Shown piece by piece: positions 27,769-37,183 of a DNA stretch of 64,000 bases. Position 1 is the first letter of the stretch. Each line of letters opens with the position of its first letter. This DNA is from CAWFKS01 sp963816435 (lineage in GTDB: Bacteria; Pseudomonadota; Alphaproteobacteria; Rhizobiales; Rhizobiaceae): the NCBI GenBank assembly GCA_963816435.1, contig CAWFKS010000010.1, positions 62,001 through 126,000 on the forward strand, written 5' to 3'. Position numbers and translations under genes: made by a program. Below the pieces are notes generated by a model that saw only the letters and a list, made by a program, of their open reading frames with translations, had not been told where the DNA came from and did not search any database.

Positions 27769-27796
27769 TTGTAGACGAGCGGTGCCGCCGCGTCAA
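27769..27796 (-). promoter_or_regulatory. Putative sigma-70 promoter for rplM-rpsI
   Basis: TTGACG at 27796-27791 and CTACAA at 27774-27769 are spaced 16 bases, close to the alphaproteobacterial housekeeping pattern, about 130 bases before rplM. Confidence 0.5.
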
Positions 27797-27891
27797 GCGG
27801 CACAAATCGATGGCAGAAAGATAAAAACGAACAAAAACAACCGCCTACGGATGCGGTAATTTGTTACCACAGATTTCGAGCATCCGTCACG

Positions 27892-27921
27892 AAAAAGGCG
27901 GGGCACCCGGAAGCGCCCCGC
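27892..27921 (-). terminator. Rho-independent terminator after the gene at 27949
   Basis: On the minus strand an 8-bp stem GGCGGGGC/GCCCCGCC is followed by TTTTTC, a classical intrinsic terminator directly downstream of the 103-residue protein gene. Confidence 0.8.
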
Positions 27922-27948
27922 CGTCGATGGTCGCGCGGAAAACCGTGA

Positions 27949-28260
27949 TCAGCCCTTGCGAGGCTTCTCGATGCCGCCGGTCTTCTTGTTGTCCTGGCGC
28001 AGGATGGAATCGCTCTGGACGCCCTGCTCGTAGGGCGTGCTGGCATGGCCGCCGACATCGCCGGCATCGGCCACCCGGCCGGGCGCGCCGCTGCCTGCAA
28101 TCGGCGCGCGGTCGCGGCTCGGCTCGGTTTCGCCGTCTTTCCAGACTTCCTTGGGATCGGTGACATCGTTGGCGTCCGGCCGCGCCTTGGTGCGCTCCTC
28201 GGGCGTATCGGTGCCGGTGGTGCGCGAGAGATGCGCCTTGTCGTCGGTCGAGCCTTGCAT
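27949..28260 (-). CDS. Small hydrophilic protein of unknown function
   Basis: 103-residue charged, Gly/Asp-rich protein without hydrophobic core, probably disordered. The ATG has AGGAGG 6 bases upstream, and a clear terminator follows, so it is a real single-gene transcript. No domain recognised; similar stress-type small proteins exist in rhizobia. Confidence 0.7.
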   Translation of the reverse strand: MQGSTDDKAHLSRTTGTDTPEERTKARPDANDVTDPKEVWKDGETEPSRDRAPIAGSGAPGRVADAGDVGGHASTPYEQGVQSDSILRQDNKKTGGIEKPRKG

Positions 28261-28385
28261 GGGAACCTCCTGTGTCGTTGCGGCAAAACAGGTGCCGCGC
28301 GCGATTGGTTCCGGTGGCTCGCCGCAAGCCTGTTCAAATCGCGCCTGCGGGCATCTAGTGTGGCCGGCAACGCAGCGGAGGATGC

Positions 28386-29285
28386 ATGATCGTCGTAATC
28401 GGTTCCATCAATCTCGACCTCATCGCCAATGTCGAGCGGCTGCCGCTCGCCGGCGAGACGGTGCCCGGCTCCTCGTTCGCCACCGCGCCCGGCGGCAAGG
28501 GTGCGAACCAGGCGCTGGCGGGCAGGCGCGCCGGCAGCAGGGTGCGCATGGTCGGCGCGGTCGGCCGCGACAGCTTCGCCGGCGAGGCACTGGCGCTGCT
28601 GCAGACCGGCGGGGTCGACCTTTCCTGCGTGGCGCATTGCGAAACCGTCACCGGCAACGCGCTGATCATGGTCGACGGGTTCGGCGAGAACATGATCGCG
28701 GTGGTGCCCGGCGCCAACGCGGCGGTGACCCCCGACATGGTCGGCAAGGCGGATCTCGGCGCCGGCGACCATCTGCTCCTGCAGCAGGAGATCCCGGCCG
28801 AAACGCTGCGCACCGCGCTCGCCGCGGCTCGCAAGGCCGGCGCGGTCTCCCTTCTCAACATCGCGCCCTTCCGTGCCGAGACGGCCGCCTTCGTGCGCGA
28901 GGCCGACTATCTGGTCGCCAACGAAGGCGAGTTCGCGCTGCTGTGCGAGTTGCAGGGCCTGGTCGGCGACGGCCGCGAGGCGCGCATGCGCGCCTATGCC
29001 GAGGCGACGGGCCGCGCGGTCGTGGTCACGCTCGGGGCCGAGGGCGTCGCCGCCGCGGCGCAGGGCCGGTTCCTCGAAGTGCGGGGCCTGGTGGTGAAGC
29101 CGGTCGACACGGTGGGCGCGGGCGACACGTTCTGCGGCTATCTGGCGGCTGCGCTGGACGGCGGCATGGAGCTGGAACCGGCGTTGCGGCTGGCCGCGGC
29201 CGCAGGCTCGCTCGCCTGCACGAAACCCGGCGCGCAGCCGTCGATCCCGCTGCGCGGCGAGGTGGAGAAGGCGCTGGCCGGCTGA
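28386..29285 (+). CDS. rbsK: Ribokinase, PfkB family
   Basis: 299-residue PfkB-family sugar kinase. IGSINLDL at the start, GGKGANQA for sugar binding, and DTVGAGDTFCGYLAAAL with the catalytic Asp and anion hole identify a ribokinase. It would phosphorylate ribose released by the nearby nucleoside hydrolase (29923). The ATG at 28386 follows GGAGGAT. Confidence 0.88.
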   Translation: MIVVIGSINLDLIANVERLPLAGETVPGSSFATAPGGKGANQALAGRRAGSRVRMVGAVGRDSFAGEALALLQTGGVDLSCVAHCETVTGNALIMVDGFGENMIAVVPGANAAVTPDMVGKADLGAGDHLLLQQEIPAETLRTALAAARKAGAVSLLNIAPFRAETAAFVREADYLVANEGEFALLCELQGLVGDGREARMRAYAEATGRAVVVTLGAEGVAAAAQGRFLEVRGLVVKPVDTVGAGDTFCGYLAAALDGGMELEPALRLAAAAGSLACTKPGAQPSIPLRGEVEKALAG

Positions 29286-29306
29286 CGAGCGGCGCGGGAG
29301 GGCGCG

Positions 29307-29912
29307 ATGAATCCTGAAACCTACCTGGCCTATCTGGCGGTCTGCGTGGTGGCGATCGTCGTGCCGGGACCGACGAATACGCTGATCGTCGCCAACGGCA
29401 TGCGCTTCGGCGCCCGCGCCGGGCTGCTCAACGTCGCCGGAACGCAGGCGGCCGTCGCCATCATGATCGCCATCGTCGGCGTCGGGCTGACATCGCTGAT
29501 CGCGGCGGCCGGCGAGTGGTTCTCATGGATCAAGCTGATCGGCGCGGCCTATCTCGTCTATATCGGCGTCCAGATGCTGCGCTCCTCGGGACGGATCGAA
29601 CAGGCGGCGGCACCCCGCGCCGGCTTCTTCATGCAAGGGTTCCTGGTGGCCGCCAGCAATCCCAAGCAGCTCGTCTTCTTCGGCGCGCTGCTGCCGCAGT
29701 TCGTCGATCCCGCGCAAAGCCATCTTGCCCAGATCGCCGTGCTCGGCGGCACGGCGATCGTCGTCGGCACCGTCTCCGACAGCGCCTATGCGCTGGCGGC
29801 CGGCCGCATCGCCAGGCGGCTGACGGCGTGGCGCGTCAAGCTGGTATCTCGGGCGAGCGGCTGCTTCCTGGTCGCAGGCGGGGTGTGGCTGGCGCTCGCA
29901 AAGGTGCGCTAG
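29307..29912 (+). CDS. LysE/RhtB family exporter
   Basis: 201-residue inner-membrane amino-acid exporter with about six helices. The N-terminal VPGPTNTLIVANGMRFG and GAAYLVYIGVQMLRS match the LysE/RhtB signature. It follows ribokinase by 21 bases. Substrate unknown. Confidence 0.87.
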   Translation: MNPETYLAYLAVCVVAIVVPGPTNTLIVANGMRFGARAGLLNVAGTQAAVAIMIAIVGVGLTSLIAAAGEWFSWIKLIGAAYLVYIGVQMLRSSGRIEQAAAPRAGFFMQGFLVAASNPKQLVFFGALLPQFVDPAQSHLAQIAVLGGTAIVVGTVSDSAYALAAGRIARRLTAWRVKLVSRASGCFLVAGGVWLALAKVR

Positions 29913-29922
29913 AGGCCTGCCC

Positions 29923-30858
29923 CTAAAGCTTGCCAATGCGCTCGGTGAGCAGCGCGAAATAGCCGTCGGCGTCGATGTCGCGCATGACGTGGGCGTTCTT
30001 CGGCCGCTTGGTGACACCCCACCAGTCGACCACCGTCATGCCCATCGTCAGGTCCGACATCGTCTCGATCGAGACGTTGACGTCGCGGCCTCGGAAAAGC
30101 TCGGGCTTCAGCAGGAAGGCGATCACGCACGGGTCGTGCAGCGGTCCGCCCTCGGTGCCGTATTTCTCCTCGTCGAAGCGCTCGAAGAACTCCAGCATCT
30201 GCGCCACCGCCTCGCCGACCGGCGTGCCGAGATCGCGGAAGGCGGCGACGCGCGGCGCCGTCGTCAGCGCCTTGTGGGTGACGTCGAGCGGCATCATCGT
30301 CAGCTTGACGCCGGACCGGAACACCACGTCGGCGGCGTGCGGGTCGACATAGATGTTGAACTCGGCGGCGGGCGTCGTGTTGCCGCCCTCGAAGAAGCCG
30401 CCGCCCATCAGCACGATCTCGCCGATGCGCGGCACGATACGGGGCTCGCGGTTCATCGCCAGCGCGATGTTGGTGAGCGGTCCGAGCGGGCACAGCGTCA
30501 CCGAGCCGGGCGCCTCGCGCATCAGCGTCTCGACGATGAAGTCGACCGCGTGCTGGTCCTGCAGCTTCATGGCCGGTTCGGGAAGGTCCGGCCCGTCGAG
30601 CCCGGTGCGCCCGTGCACCTGCTCGGCGGTGACGAGCTGGCGCACCAGCGGGTGGACCGCGCCGGCAAAAACTTTCGTCCCGGGACGCCCGGCGAGCTCG
30701 CACACCTTGCGCGCGTTCTTTTCCGTCAGCGCCAGCGGCACGTTGCCTGCGACCGCCGTGATGCCGAGCACGTCGAGCTCGGGACTGGCGAGTGCCAGCA
30801 GTATCGCCACCGCGTCGTCCTGGCCTGGATCGGTGTCGATTACGATCTTGCGCGCCAC
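29923..30858 (-). CDS. Nucleoside hydrolase
   Basis: 311-residue inosine-uridine-preferring nucleoside hydrolase. The Ca-binding motif DTDPGQDDA is at residues 8-16, with TLCPLGPLTNIA and AEFNIYVDPHAA downstream and the late D in HDPC. It splits ribonucleosides into base and ribose, linking to the convergent ribokinase. Substrate preference not readable. Confidence 0.93.
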   Translation of the reverse strand: MARKIVIDTDPGQDDAVAILLALASPELDVLGITAVAGNVPLALTEKNARKVCELAGRPGTKVFAGAVHPLVRQLVTAEQVHGRTGLDGPDLPEPAMKLQDQHAVDFIVETLMREAPGSVTLCPLGPLTNIALAMNREPRIVPRIGEIVLMGGGFFEGGNTTPAAEFNIYVDPHAADVVFRSGVKLTMMPLDVTHKALTTAPRVAAFRDLGTPVGEAVAQMLEFFERFDEEKYGTEGGPLHDPCVIAFLLKPELFRGRDVNVSIETMSDLTMGMTVVDWWGVTKRPKNAHVMRDIDADGYFALLTERIGKL

Positions 30859-30910
30859 GGGCCTTGCTCCCTGTTTTTGTTCTTGAATTGTCCGTTTCGC
30901 CCGACCATAT

Positions 30911-30974
30911 CAGGGGCGAAGGCGAAAACGCCACACGGGTTTTCGTCTTTCCACGTCGCTCTTTGAGGACAGGA
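30911..30974 (+). promoter_or_regulatory. ROSE-like RNA thermometer upstream of hsp20
   Basis: An 11-bp stem (AAGGCGAAAAC 30919-30929 with GTTTTCGTCTT 30939-30949, 9-nt loop, one G-U pair) is followed by a small hairpin TCGCTCTTTGAGGA (30956-30969). In it UCGCU fits the ROSE consensus UYGCU and pairs with the AGGA Shine-Dalgarno, leaving the conserved G bulged. The SD lies 8 bases before the hsp20 ATG. This is the standard rhizobial small heat-shock gene arrangement. Confidence 0.7.
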
Positions 30975-30977
30975 CAG

Positions 30978-31421
30978 ATGACGCGCATGACGCCCTTCTC
31001 GAGCCCGCTCCTGCTGGGCTTCGATTCCATGGAAAAGACGCTGGAACGCGTCGCCAAGTCTGCCGACGGCTACCCGCCCTACAACATCGAGCGCCTTCGC
31101 ACCGCGTCCGCCGGCAACGGCGAGAGCGAGGGCGACCGGCTGCGGATCACGCTGGCCGTGGCTGGCTTCGCCGAGAACGATCTCGACGTCTCGGTGGAAG
31201 AGAACCAGCTCGTCGTGCGCGGGCGCCAGGCCGAGGACGACGGCGAGCGGGAATTCCTGCACCGCGGCATCGCGGCAAGGCAGTTCCAGCGGACATTCGT
31301 GCTCGCCGACGGGATGCGCGTGACTGGTGCCGAACTGGCCAACGGATTGCTGGCGATCGACCTCGACCGGCCGCAGCCCGAGAGACTGGTACGGAAAATC
31401 AACATTTCGGTGAAAGACTGA
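30978..31421 (+). CDS. Small heat-shock protein, Hsp20/IbpA family
   Basis: 147-residue alpha-crystallin-domain chaperone (about residues 48-140). RLRITLAVAGFAENDLDVSVEENQLVVRG begins the domain, and MRVTGAELANGLLAIDL contains the conserved A-x-x-x-NGLL motif. The ATG at 30978 is supported by the SD within the thermometer hairpin. Followed by the DUF1150 gene that usually accompanies it. Confidence 0.93.
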   Translation: MTRMTPFSSPLLLGFDSMEKTLERVAKSADGYPPYNIERLRTASAGNGESEGDRLRITLAVAGFAENDLDVSVEENQLVVRGRQAEDDGEREFLHRGIAARQFQRTFVLADGMRVTGAELANGLLAIDLDRPQPERLVRKINISVKD

Positions 31422-31498
31422 ACGAATGCTTTCCCCGGAACCAAAGGCTCGGATGCGGGGTTGGTCTATCGGACGCCCCGGCACCAAGGAGGCTGACA

Positions 31499-31753
31499 AT
31501 GACTGAAGTAGAGAGAATCAACGTTACGCCCGAACAGCTCGCCCATATCGGCGAAGGCGCAGTCGCATATGTGCGCGAATTCGACGCCGAAGAGCTGCGC
31601 GGCAAGTTTCCCGGTCTTCCCGAGATCGAGCCGGGAACAAGGCTGTGGGCGCTCTTCGCGGCCAACGGGCAGCCGATCCTGCTGGCCGACGAGCGCGCCA
31701 ACGCGCTCGCGGGCGCCGCTCAGAACGACCTGACGACCGTCAGCCTGCACTGA
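31499..31753 (+). CDS. DUF1150 family protein
   Basis: 84-residue small protein (PEQLAHIGEGAVAYVREFDAEEL, then PGTRLWALFAANGQPILLADER) matching DUF1150, usually found next to Hsp20 in alphaproteobacteria. Function unknown. AAGGAGG lies upstream of the ATG and a strong terminator follows at 31790. Confidence 0.88.
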   Translation: MTEVERINVTPEQLAHIGEGAVAYVREFDAEELRGKFPGLPEIEPGTRLWALFAANGQPILLADERANALAGAAQNDLTTVSLH

Positions 31754-31789
31754 ACCGATCGACCGTATTCGAAAACGACTGAACGCCTG

Positions 31790-31816
31790 AAAGGCGGCCC
31801 TCGCGGCCGCCTTTTT
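31790..31816 (+). terminator. Rho-independent terminator of hsp20-DUF1150
   Basis: GGCGGCC and GGCCGCC form a GC-rich hairpin with a 4-nt loop, followed by TTTTT, 36 bases after the DUF1150 stop. Confidence 0.85.
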
Positions 31817-31829
31817 GCTGCGCGCTCGC

Positions 31830-32294
31830 TCAGGCGGCGTGCGAGGCCGGCGTGGCGGCCAGGAAGGTGTAAATCGCCGAGGCGTCCTTGGTGTCGCGGA
31901 TCTTGGCGACGGTGTCGGCGTCGCGCAGGACGCGGGCAATACGCGACAGCGCCTTGAGATGGTCGGCGCCGGCGCCCTCGGGCGCCAGAAGCAGGAAGAC
32001 CAGGTCGACGGGCTGATCGTCGAGCGCCTCGAAATCAACCGGCGTATCGAGCCGGGCGAAGACCCCGGTGATCTGCTTGACGCCCGGCAGCTTGCCGTGG
32101 GGGATGGCGATGCCGCTGCCGACGCCGGTGGAGCCCAGGCGCTCGCGCTGCAGGATGGTCTCGAACACCTCCCGCTCGGGGATTCCGGTGATCGCGGCGG
32201 CCTTCTCGGCGAGCAGTTGCAGAACCTGTTTCTTCGAGTTGGCCTTCAAGGCCGGCATGATCGCCGAGACCTCGATCAGATCACTCAAATCCAT
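31830..32294 (-). CDS. ptsN: PTS-Ntr regulatory protein EIIA
   Basis: 154-residue EIIA-Ntr. The phosphorylated histidine is His66 in GSGIAIPHGK. It is the terminal phosphoacceptor of the nitrogen PTS and controls potassium, nitrogen and carbon functions by protein contacts. It is downstream of hpf and rpoN on the same strand, the classical proteobacterial order. Confidence 0.95.
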   Translation of the reverse strand: MDLSDLIEVSAIMPALKANSKKQVLQLLAEKAAAITGIPEREVFETILQRERLGSTGVGSGIAIPHGKLPGVKQITGVFARLDTPVDFEALDDQPVDLVFLLLAPEGAGADHLKALSRIARVLRDADTVAKIRDTKDASAIYTFLAATPASHAA

Positions 32295-32354
32295 GATGAT
32301 TTCCTTTGCTCCACCTGAGCCCGCGAGCTGGCCGCCGGCCCGGATGCTGGCCGG

Positions 32355-32927
32355 CTACTCGGCCGATGAAGGATCGATCCAGCCGATATTGCCGTCCTTG
32401 CGGCGGTAGACCACGTTGAGGGCACCGGTCGCGGCGTTGCGGAACAGCAGAACGGGGTGGTCCTCGGCCTCGAGCGCCACCGTGGCGCCAGCGACGGTCA
32501 GGCTCTTCAGCCCGACGCGGGTCTCCGCGACCACGGCCGGGGCCATCTCGGCCTCGTCCGCTTCCTCGTCGTCGACGTCGGGAAGCTCGATCTCGGCAAC
32601 ACCCGCTTCGATATCGGGACCGGCAGCGCCCGTCGGGTGCGCCTTCAGCTTGCGCTTGTAGCGCCGCAGCCGCTTCTCGATCCGGTCGGCGGCGGCCTCG
32701 AAGGCCGTCTGCGGCTCGTGCGCCTTGCCGGCCGCCTGCAGCGCCGTGCCGGTGTCGAGATGCACCATGCAGTCGGCCGAGTAGCCCGATCCGGACTTCT
32801 CCACCGTCACGTGCCCTGAAAATCCACCGTCGAAATATTTGTCGATTGCGCCGCCGATGCGGCTTTCGATGCGGGAGCGGAACGCCTCCCCGATCTCCAT
32901 GTGCTTACCTGAAATGCGCAGATTCAT
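32355..32927 (-). CDS. hpf: Long ribosome hibernation promoting factor
   Basis: 190-residue long HPF: an N-terminal S30AE domain (LRISGKHMEIGEAFRSRIESRI) that sits in the 30S mRNA channel, an acidic linker and a C-terminal dimerisation domain ending in RRKDGNIGWIDPS. It forms hibernating 100S ribosomes. The ATG at 32927 starts the S30AE strand. Between rpoN and ptsN. Confidence 0.95.
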   Translation of the reverse strand: MNLRISGKHMEIGEAFRSRIESRIGGAIDKYFDGGFSGHVTVEKSGSGYSADCMVHLDTGTALQAAGKAHEPQTAFEAAADRIEKRLRRYKRKLKAHPTGAAGPDIEAGVAEIELPDVDDEEADEAEMAPAVVAETRVGLKSLTVAGATVALEAEDHPVLLFRNAATGALNVVYRRKDGNIGWIDPSSAE

Positions 32928-33181
32928 GAACGATCTGACCTTCCCTGTTTCAGGCGTGAAGAGGTTCGAGTTTATACCCGTGGCCTGAGCGCACAAGGTT
33001 TGCAGATGGATTTCCGCGTCTGAGTTCGTGGCCGCGTTTCCCATGTGGCGGCCGGTGCTTCGAGAACGGGGTAGCGCGGCTGCGCCCGTGGTTCCGTCTC
33101 ATGCGGGCGGGCTTCTAGTGACTTGGGCGCTGCTTGTCAATCGAACGGGAATACGGCCCGAAACGCCGATTTTTCGCGGTT

Positions 33182-34672
33182 TCAGACGGCGACCGACGCC
33201 ATTGCCCGCTTTTCGCGCCGACGCTGCACGGAGGAGGGAATGTTCATGCCCTCCCGGTATTTGGCGACCGTGCGGCGCGCGATGTCGACACCGCCGCGGC
33301 GCAGGATGTCGACGATGGCGTCGTCCGACAGCACGTCGATGGGCCGTTCGCCCTCGATCAGCTCGCGGATGCGGTCGCGCACGGCTTCGGAAGAGTGCGA
33401 ATCGCCGCCCTCGGTGGAGGCCAGCGCGGCCGTGAAGAAGAATTTCAGCTCGAACACGCCGCGCGGCGTCAGCATGTACTTGTTCGAGGTGACGCGGCTC
33501 ACCGTCGATTCGTGCATGCCGATCGCCTCGGCCACGGTGCGCAGGTTGAGCGGCCTCAGGTGGCGGATTCCATGCAGGAGGAAGGCATCCTGCTGGCGCA
33601 CGATCTCGGAGGTCACCTTGATGATGGTGCGCGCGCGCTGGTCGAGGCTGCGCGTCAGCCAGTTGGCGCTCTGCAGGCAATCCGTCAGGAATTCGCGCTC
33701 GGCGGGACCGTCGGCGTGGGCGCACACTTCCGCGTAATAGGCCTGGTCGACGAGCACGCGCGGCAGGGTCTCGGAATTGAGCTCGACCGCCCAGGTCCCG
33801 TCGCCGGCCTGCCTGACGATCACGTCGGGCACGATCGTGTCGGTTGCGCCGCCCGAAAAGGCCAGTCCCGGCTTTGGATCGAGGGCGCGGATCTCGGCCA
33901 GCATGTCGAGCAGGTCTTCCTCGCCGACGCCGCAGATGCGCCTCAGCGTCTGAAAGTCCCGGCGCGCCAGCAGCTCGAGATGGCCGATCAGCGCCTGCAT
34001 CGCCGGGTCGAAGCGGTCACGTGCCGCCAGCTGCAGCGCCAGGCATTCACCGAGGCCGCGCGCGAAGATGCCGGTGGGCTCGAAGCTCCTGCACGTCGCG
34101 AGCACGGCTTCGACCGCAGTCGGCGCGATCCCCAGCCGCGCGGCGACCTCCGCCGGGTCGGCGAGGAGGTAGCCGGCGTCGTCGAGCGCACCGGCCAGAT
34201 CGCGTGCGATCAGCCGGTCGACATCGCCGGCGAAGGAGAGCGCGATCTGCCGCTCGACATGGTCGCGGAGTGTTACCGGAGCGGCGGTGAAATCGTCGAG
34301 GTCGAAGCTTTCCGCCGTCGCGCGACCGCCGGAGCCGGCCGCCGAGCGCCACTGCGCCGACAGGTCGGGGCCGATGCGCTCGCGCACGCCGCTGTCGTCG
34401 GGAAAGATGTTTTCGAGGCTGGTGTCGAGACGCTCCGACATCGCCTGCGAGGACCATTCGGGCGCGTCGTCGTTCCACTCCGTGGAGGCTTCGACGGTTT
34501 CGCCGGCGGCGGCCTCGCCACGCTCCAGCAGCGGATTGCGCTCGATTTCCTCTTCGACGAAACGTTCCAGCTCGCCATGGGTCAGCTGCAGCAGCTTTAT
34601 CGACTGCATGAGCTGCGGCGTCATGACGAGAGACTGCGACTGGCGCAGTTGAAGCCTTGCCGAAAGCGCCAT
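33182..34672 (-). CDS. rpoN: RNA polymerase sigma-54 factor
   Basis: 496-residue sigma-54. The N-terminal region I is LQLRQSQSLVMTPQLMQSIKLLQL; core-binding and helix-turn-helix regions follow (AIGMHESTVSRVTSNKYM); the RpoN box ARRTVAKYRE is near the C terminus. It directs nitrogen-type promoters with enhancer-binding proteins. The ATG at 34672 starts the canonical MALSARLQLRQ. Follows lptC-lptA-lptB. Confidence 0.97.
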   Translation of the reverse strand: MALSARLQLRQSQSLVMTPQLMQSIKLLQLTHGELERFVEEEIERNPLLERGEAAAGETVEASTEWNDDAPEWSSQAMSERLDTSLENIFPDDSGVRERIGPDLSAQWRSAAGSGGRATAESFDLDDFTAAPVTLRDHVERQIALSFAGDVDRLIARDLAGALDDAGYLLADPAEVAARLGIAPTAVEAVLATCRSFEPTGIFARGLGECLALQLAARDRFDPAMQALIGHLELLARRDFQTLRRICGVGEEDLLDMLAEIRALDPKPGLAFSGGATDTIVPDVIVRQAGDGTWAVELNSETLPRVLVDQAYYAEVCAHADGPAEREFLTDCLQSANWLTRSLDQRARTIIKVTSEIVRQQDAFLLHGIRHLRPLNLRTVAEAIGMHESTVSRVTSNKYMLTPRGVFELKFFFTAALASTEGGDSHSSEAVRDRIRELIEGERPIDVLSDDAIVDILRRGGVDIARRTVAKYREGMNIPSSVQRRREKRAMASVAV

Positions 34673-34872
34673 GCTACGCGCTACCCCACTCCGAATGACA
34701 CCCTGCCGCACGCGCCGCCGTTTTCGGCGGTCAATTCCTGCCGGACATCAAACTGGCCCGGCTTTTGCATGTCAAGCTCGGCATCATTGCATGCCGGGCT
34801 TACCGGGCGGTTAGCGGAGAGAATTTCGGTAGTTTCGGGCAGGAAGGCGCCGGATTCGGGCCATTTCGGCCC

Positions 34873-35671
<799 letters not shown>

Positions 35672-35672
<1 letters not shown>

Positions 35673-36224
35673 CAACGGTCCTGGGACTTCGGTTGCAGCA
35701 GCATCTTGACCCGGCCGCTGTCGCTCTTGGGGCTGTCGCAGCCGTCGAGTTGCGACTTGCCGGTCTTCATCTCGACACGCAGGCGGCAGCCGACGACGAC
35801 ATTCTTGCCCTGGGTGAGCACCACTTCCTTGCCGGTCATGGTCATGACGTTGTTGACCATGTCGAACTGCGCGGCGTCGCCGGTGGCGATCTGGTCCTTG
35901 CTCTTCAGGTAGACCTTGCCCTCGGCCTCCATGCGCTGGATTTCGGTTGCGCCAAAGCCCGCGCCTTCGCCGTCGCCCGGTATAGTGGACGACCATGCGC
36001 ACGGTCTTCAAGTTGGTGTCGCCCTGGACCAGCGAGACGTTGCCGGTGAAGATCGCGATCTTGTCCTTCTCGTGGACCTCCAGCTTGTCGCTCTCGATCT
36101 GGATCGGCTGGTCGCCGCCCATCGAAAACGCCGAGGGGTCCTCCTGCGCCATCGCCGGCGGTGAAATCGCGGCCGCCAGCGCCCACGCCACGGCCACCAC
36201 GGCCGCCCTGCTACTTGCCGGCAT
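35672..36224 (-). CDS. lptA: LPS transport periplasmic protein LptA, one frameshift
   Basis: OstA-domain periplasmic bridge protein. A signal peptide (AVVAVAWALAAAISPPAMAQ) precedes QPIQIESDKLEVHEKDKIAIFTGNVSLVQGDT. The second half (MEAEGKVYLKSKDQIATGDAAQFD) is in another frame owing to one extra base near 35977; corrected it reads VVHYTGDGEGAGFGATEIQRMEAEG. The N terminus overlaps lptC by 14 bases, and the stop overlaps the lptB ATG, so lptC-lptA-lptB is one coupled operon. Confidence 0.9.
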
Positions 36225-36916
36225 TTGCCGCCTCCTTCTGCGAGGCGGACTGCACGTTGTTGCCCGGTATCGTCATCCTCACCCTGTCCTGGAAAACCAT
36301 CACGTCGCCGCCCTTGGTTATCGACATGGAATCGGCGGCGATGCGCGACCCCTTGTTGACGATCTGCACCGGCTTGTCGGTCGCCACCTCGCCCTTTCCG
36401 ATGTCGAACTTGGCATCCTTGAGGTGGGCGACGGTGCCGTCGTGCATGTGAACGGTCGCCGGGCTGGTGATGTCGAGCGTGTTGGCGCGTCTGGTCGTAG
36501 GTGCCTTTCGACGCGTCGATCTTGGCCCAGCCTTCCTTGTTGAAGGGCACGGTGGCGTCGATTTCCTCGAGATCGATGCGCTGGGTGTCGGCATCCGCCT
36601 GGCGGGCGCGTGCCGCCTTCATCACATAGCGCTTGTTCTCGCTGGTATAGCCTTCCAGCCGCGGATTGTTCATCACCAGCTTGCCGTTTTCCATGGTGGC
36701 GCCCGAAAGGCTGAGGGCGGCATCGCCGAGATAGCTGACATACACCGAATGAAGCACGAAGCCAGCGACCATGACCACCGCGACTGCCGGCAGAACGACC
36801 TTGAGGATGCGCACATTGCGGGAGTGCCGCCGCTCGCGCTCGAACACGATTTCGGTGGCCGTCCTGCGTTGACGTCTCGTGGAATCCGGTTGCACTCCCG
36901 GTTGAAGCTCTGTCAT
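36211..36916 (-). CDS. lptC: LPS export protein LptC, one frameshift
   Basis: Inner-membrane anchored partner of LptA/LptFG. One N-terminal helix (ILKVVLPAVAVVMVAGFVL) follows a basic cytoplasmic segment; the periplasmic OstA-like domain runs to the C terminus (KPVQIVNKGSRIAADSMSITKGGDVMVF). An extra base near 36487 splits it at SKGTYDQT; NTLDITSPATVHMHDG continues in the next frame. The ATG at 36916 gives MTELQPGVQPDS. Confidence 0.88.
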
Positions 36917-37183
36917 CGTGGCCTTCAACGCTCCTGAGCCATCTCCGGGACGGTCGAACCGCTGCCTGGCAATCCGGATGTCGATCCGGAAATCGCCGGC
37001 CAGCTAGGCATTTAGCGGAATTGCGCCCTCGATTCCAGTGCGCCGCAGCAAGACGCGCCGGACCGTGCGATATCGCTCGCATGCCAATATGGTGATTTTG
37101 GGATTTGTCTGCCGGACATGCCCCCTTCTATGCGGCCGCGCGGCGCGCTAGAAAGCATGTCCCGAACGCGGAGCGACCCTGCC

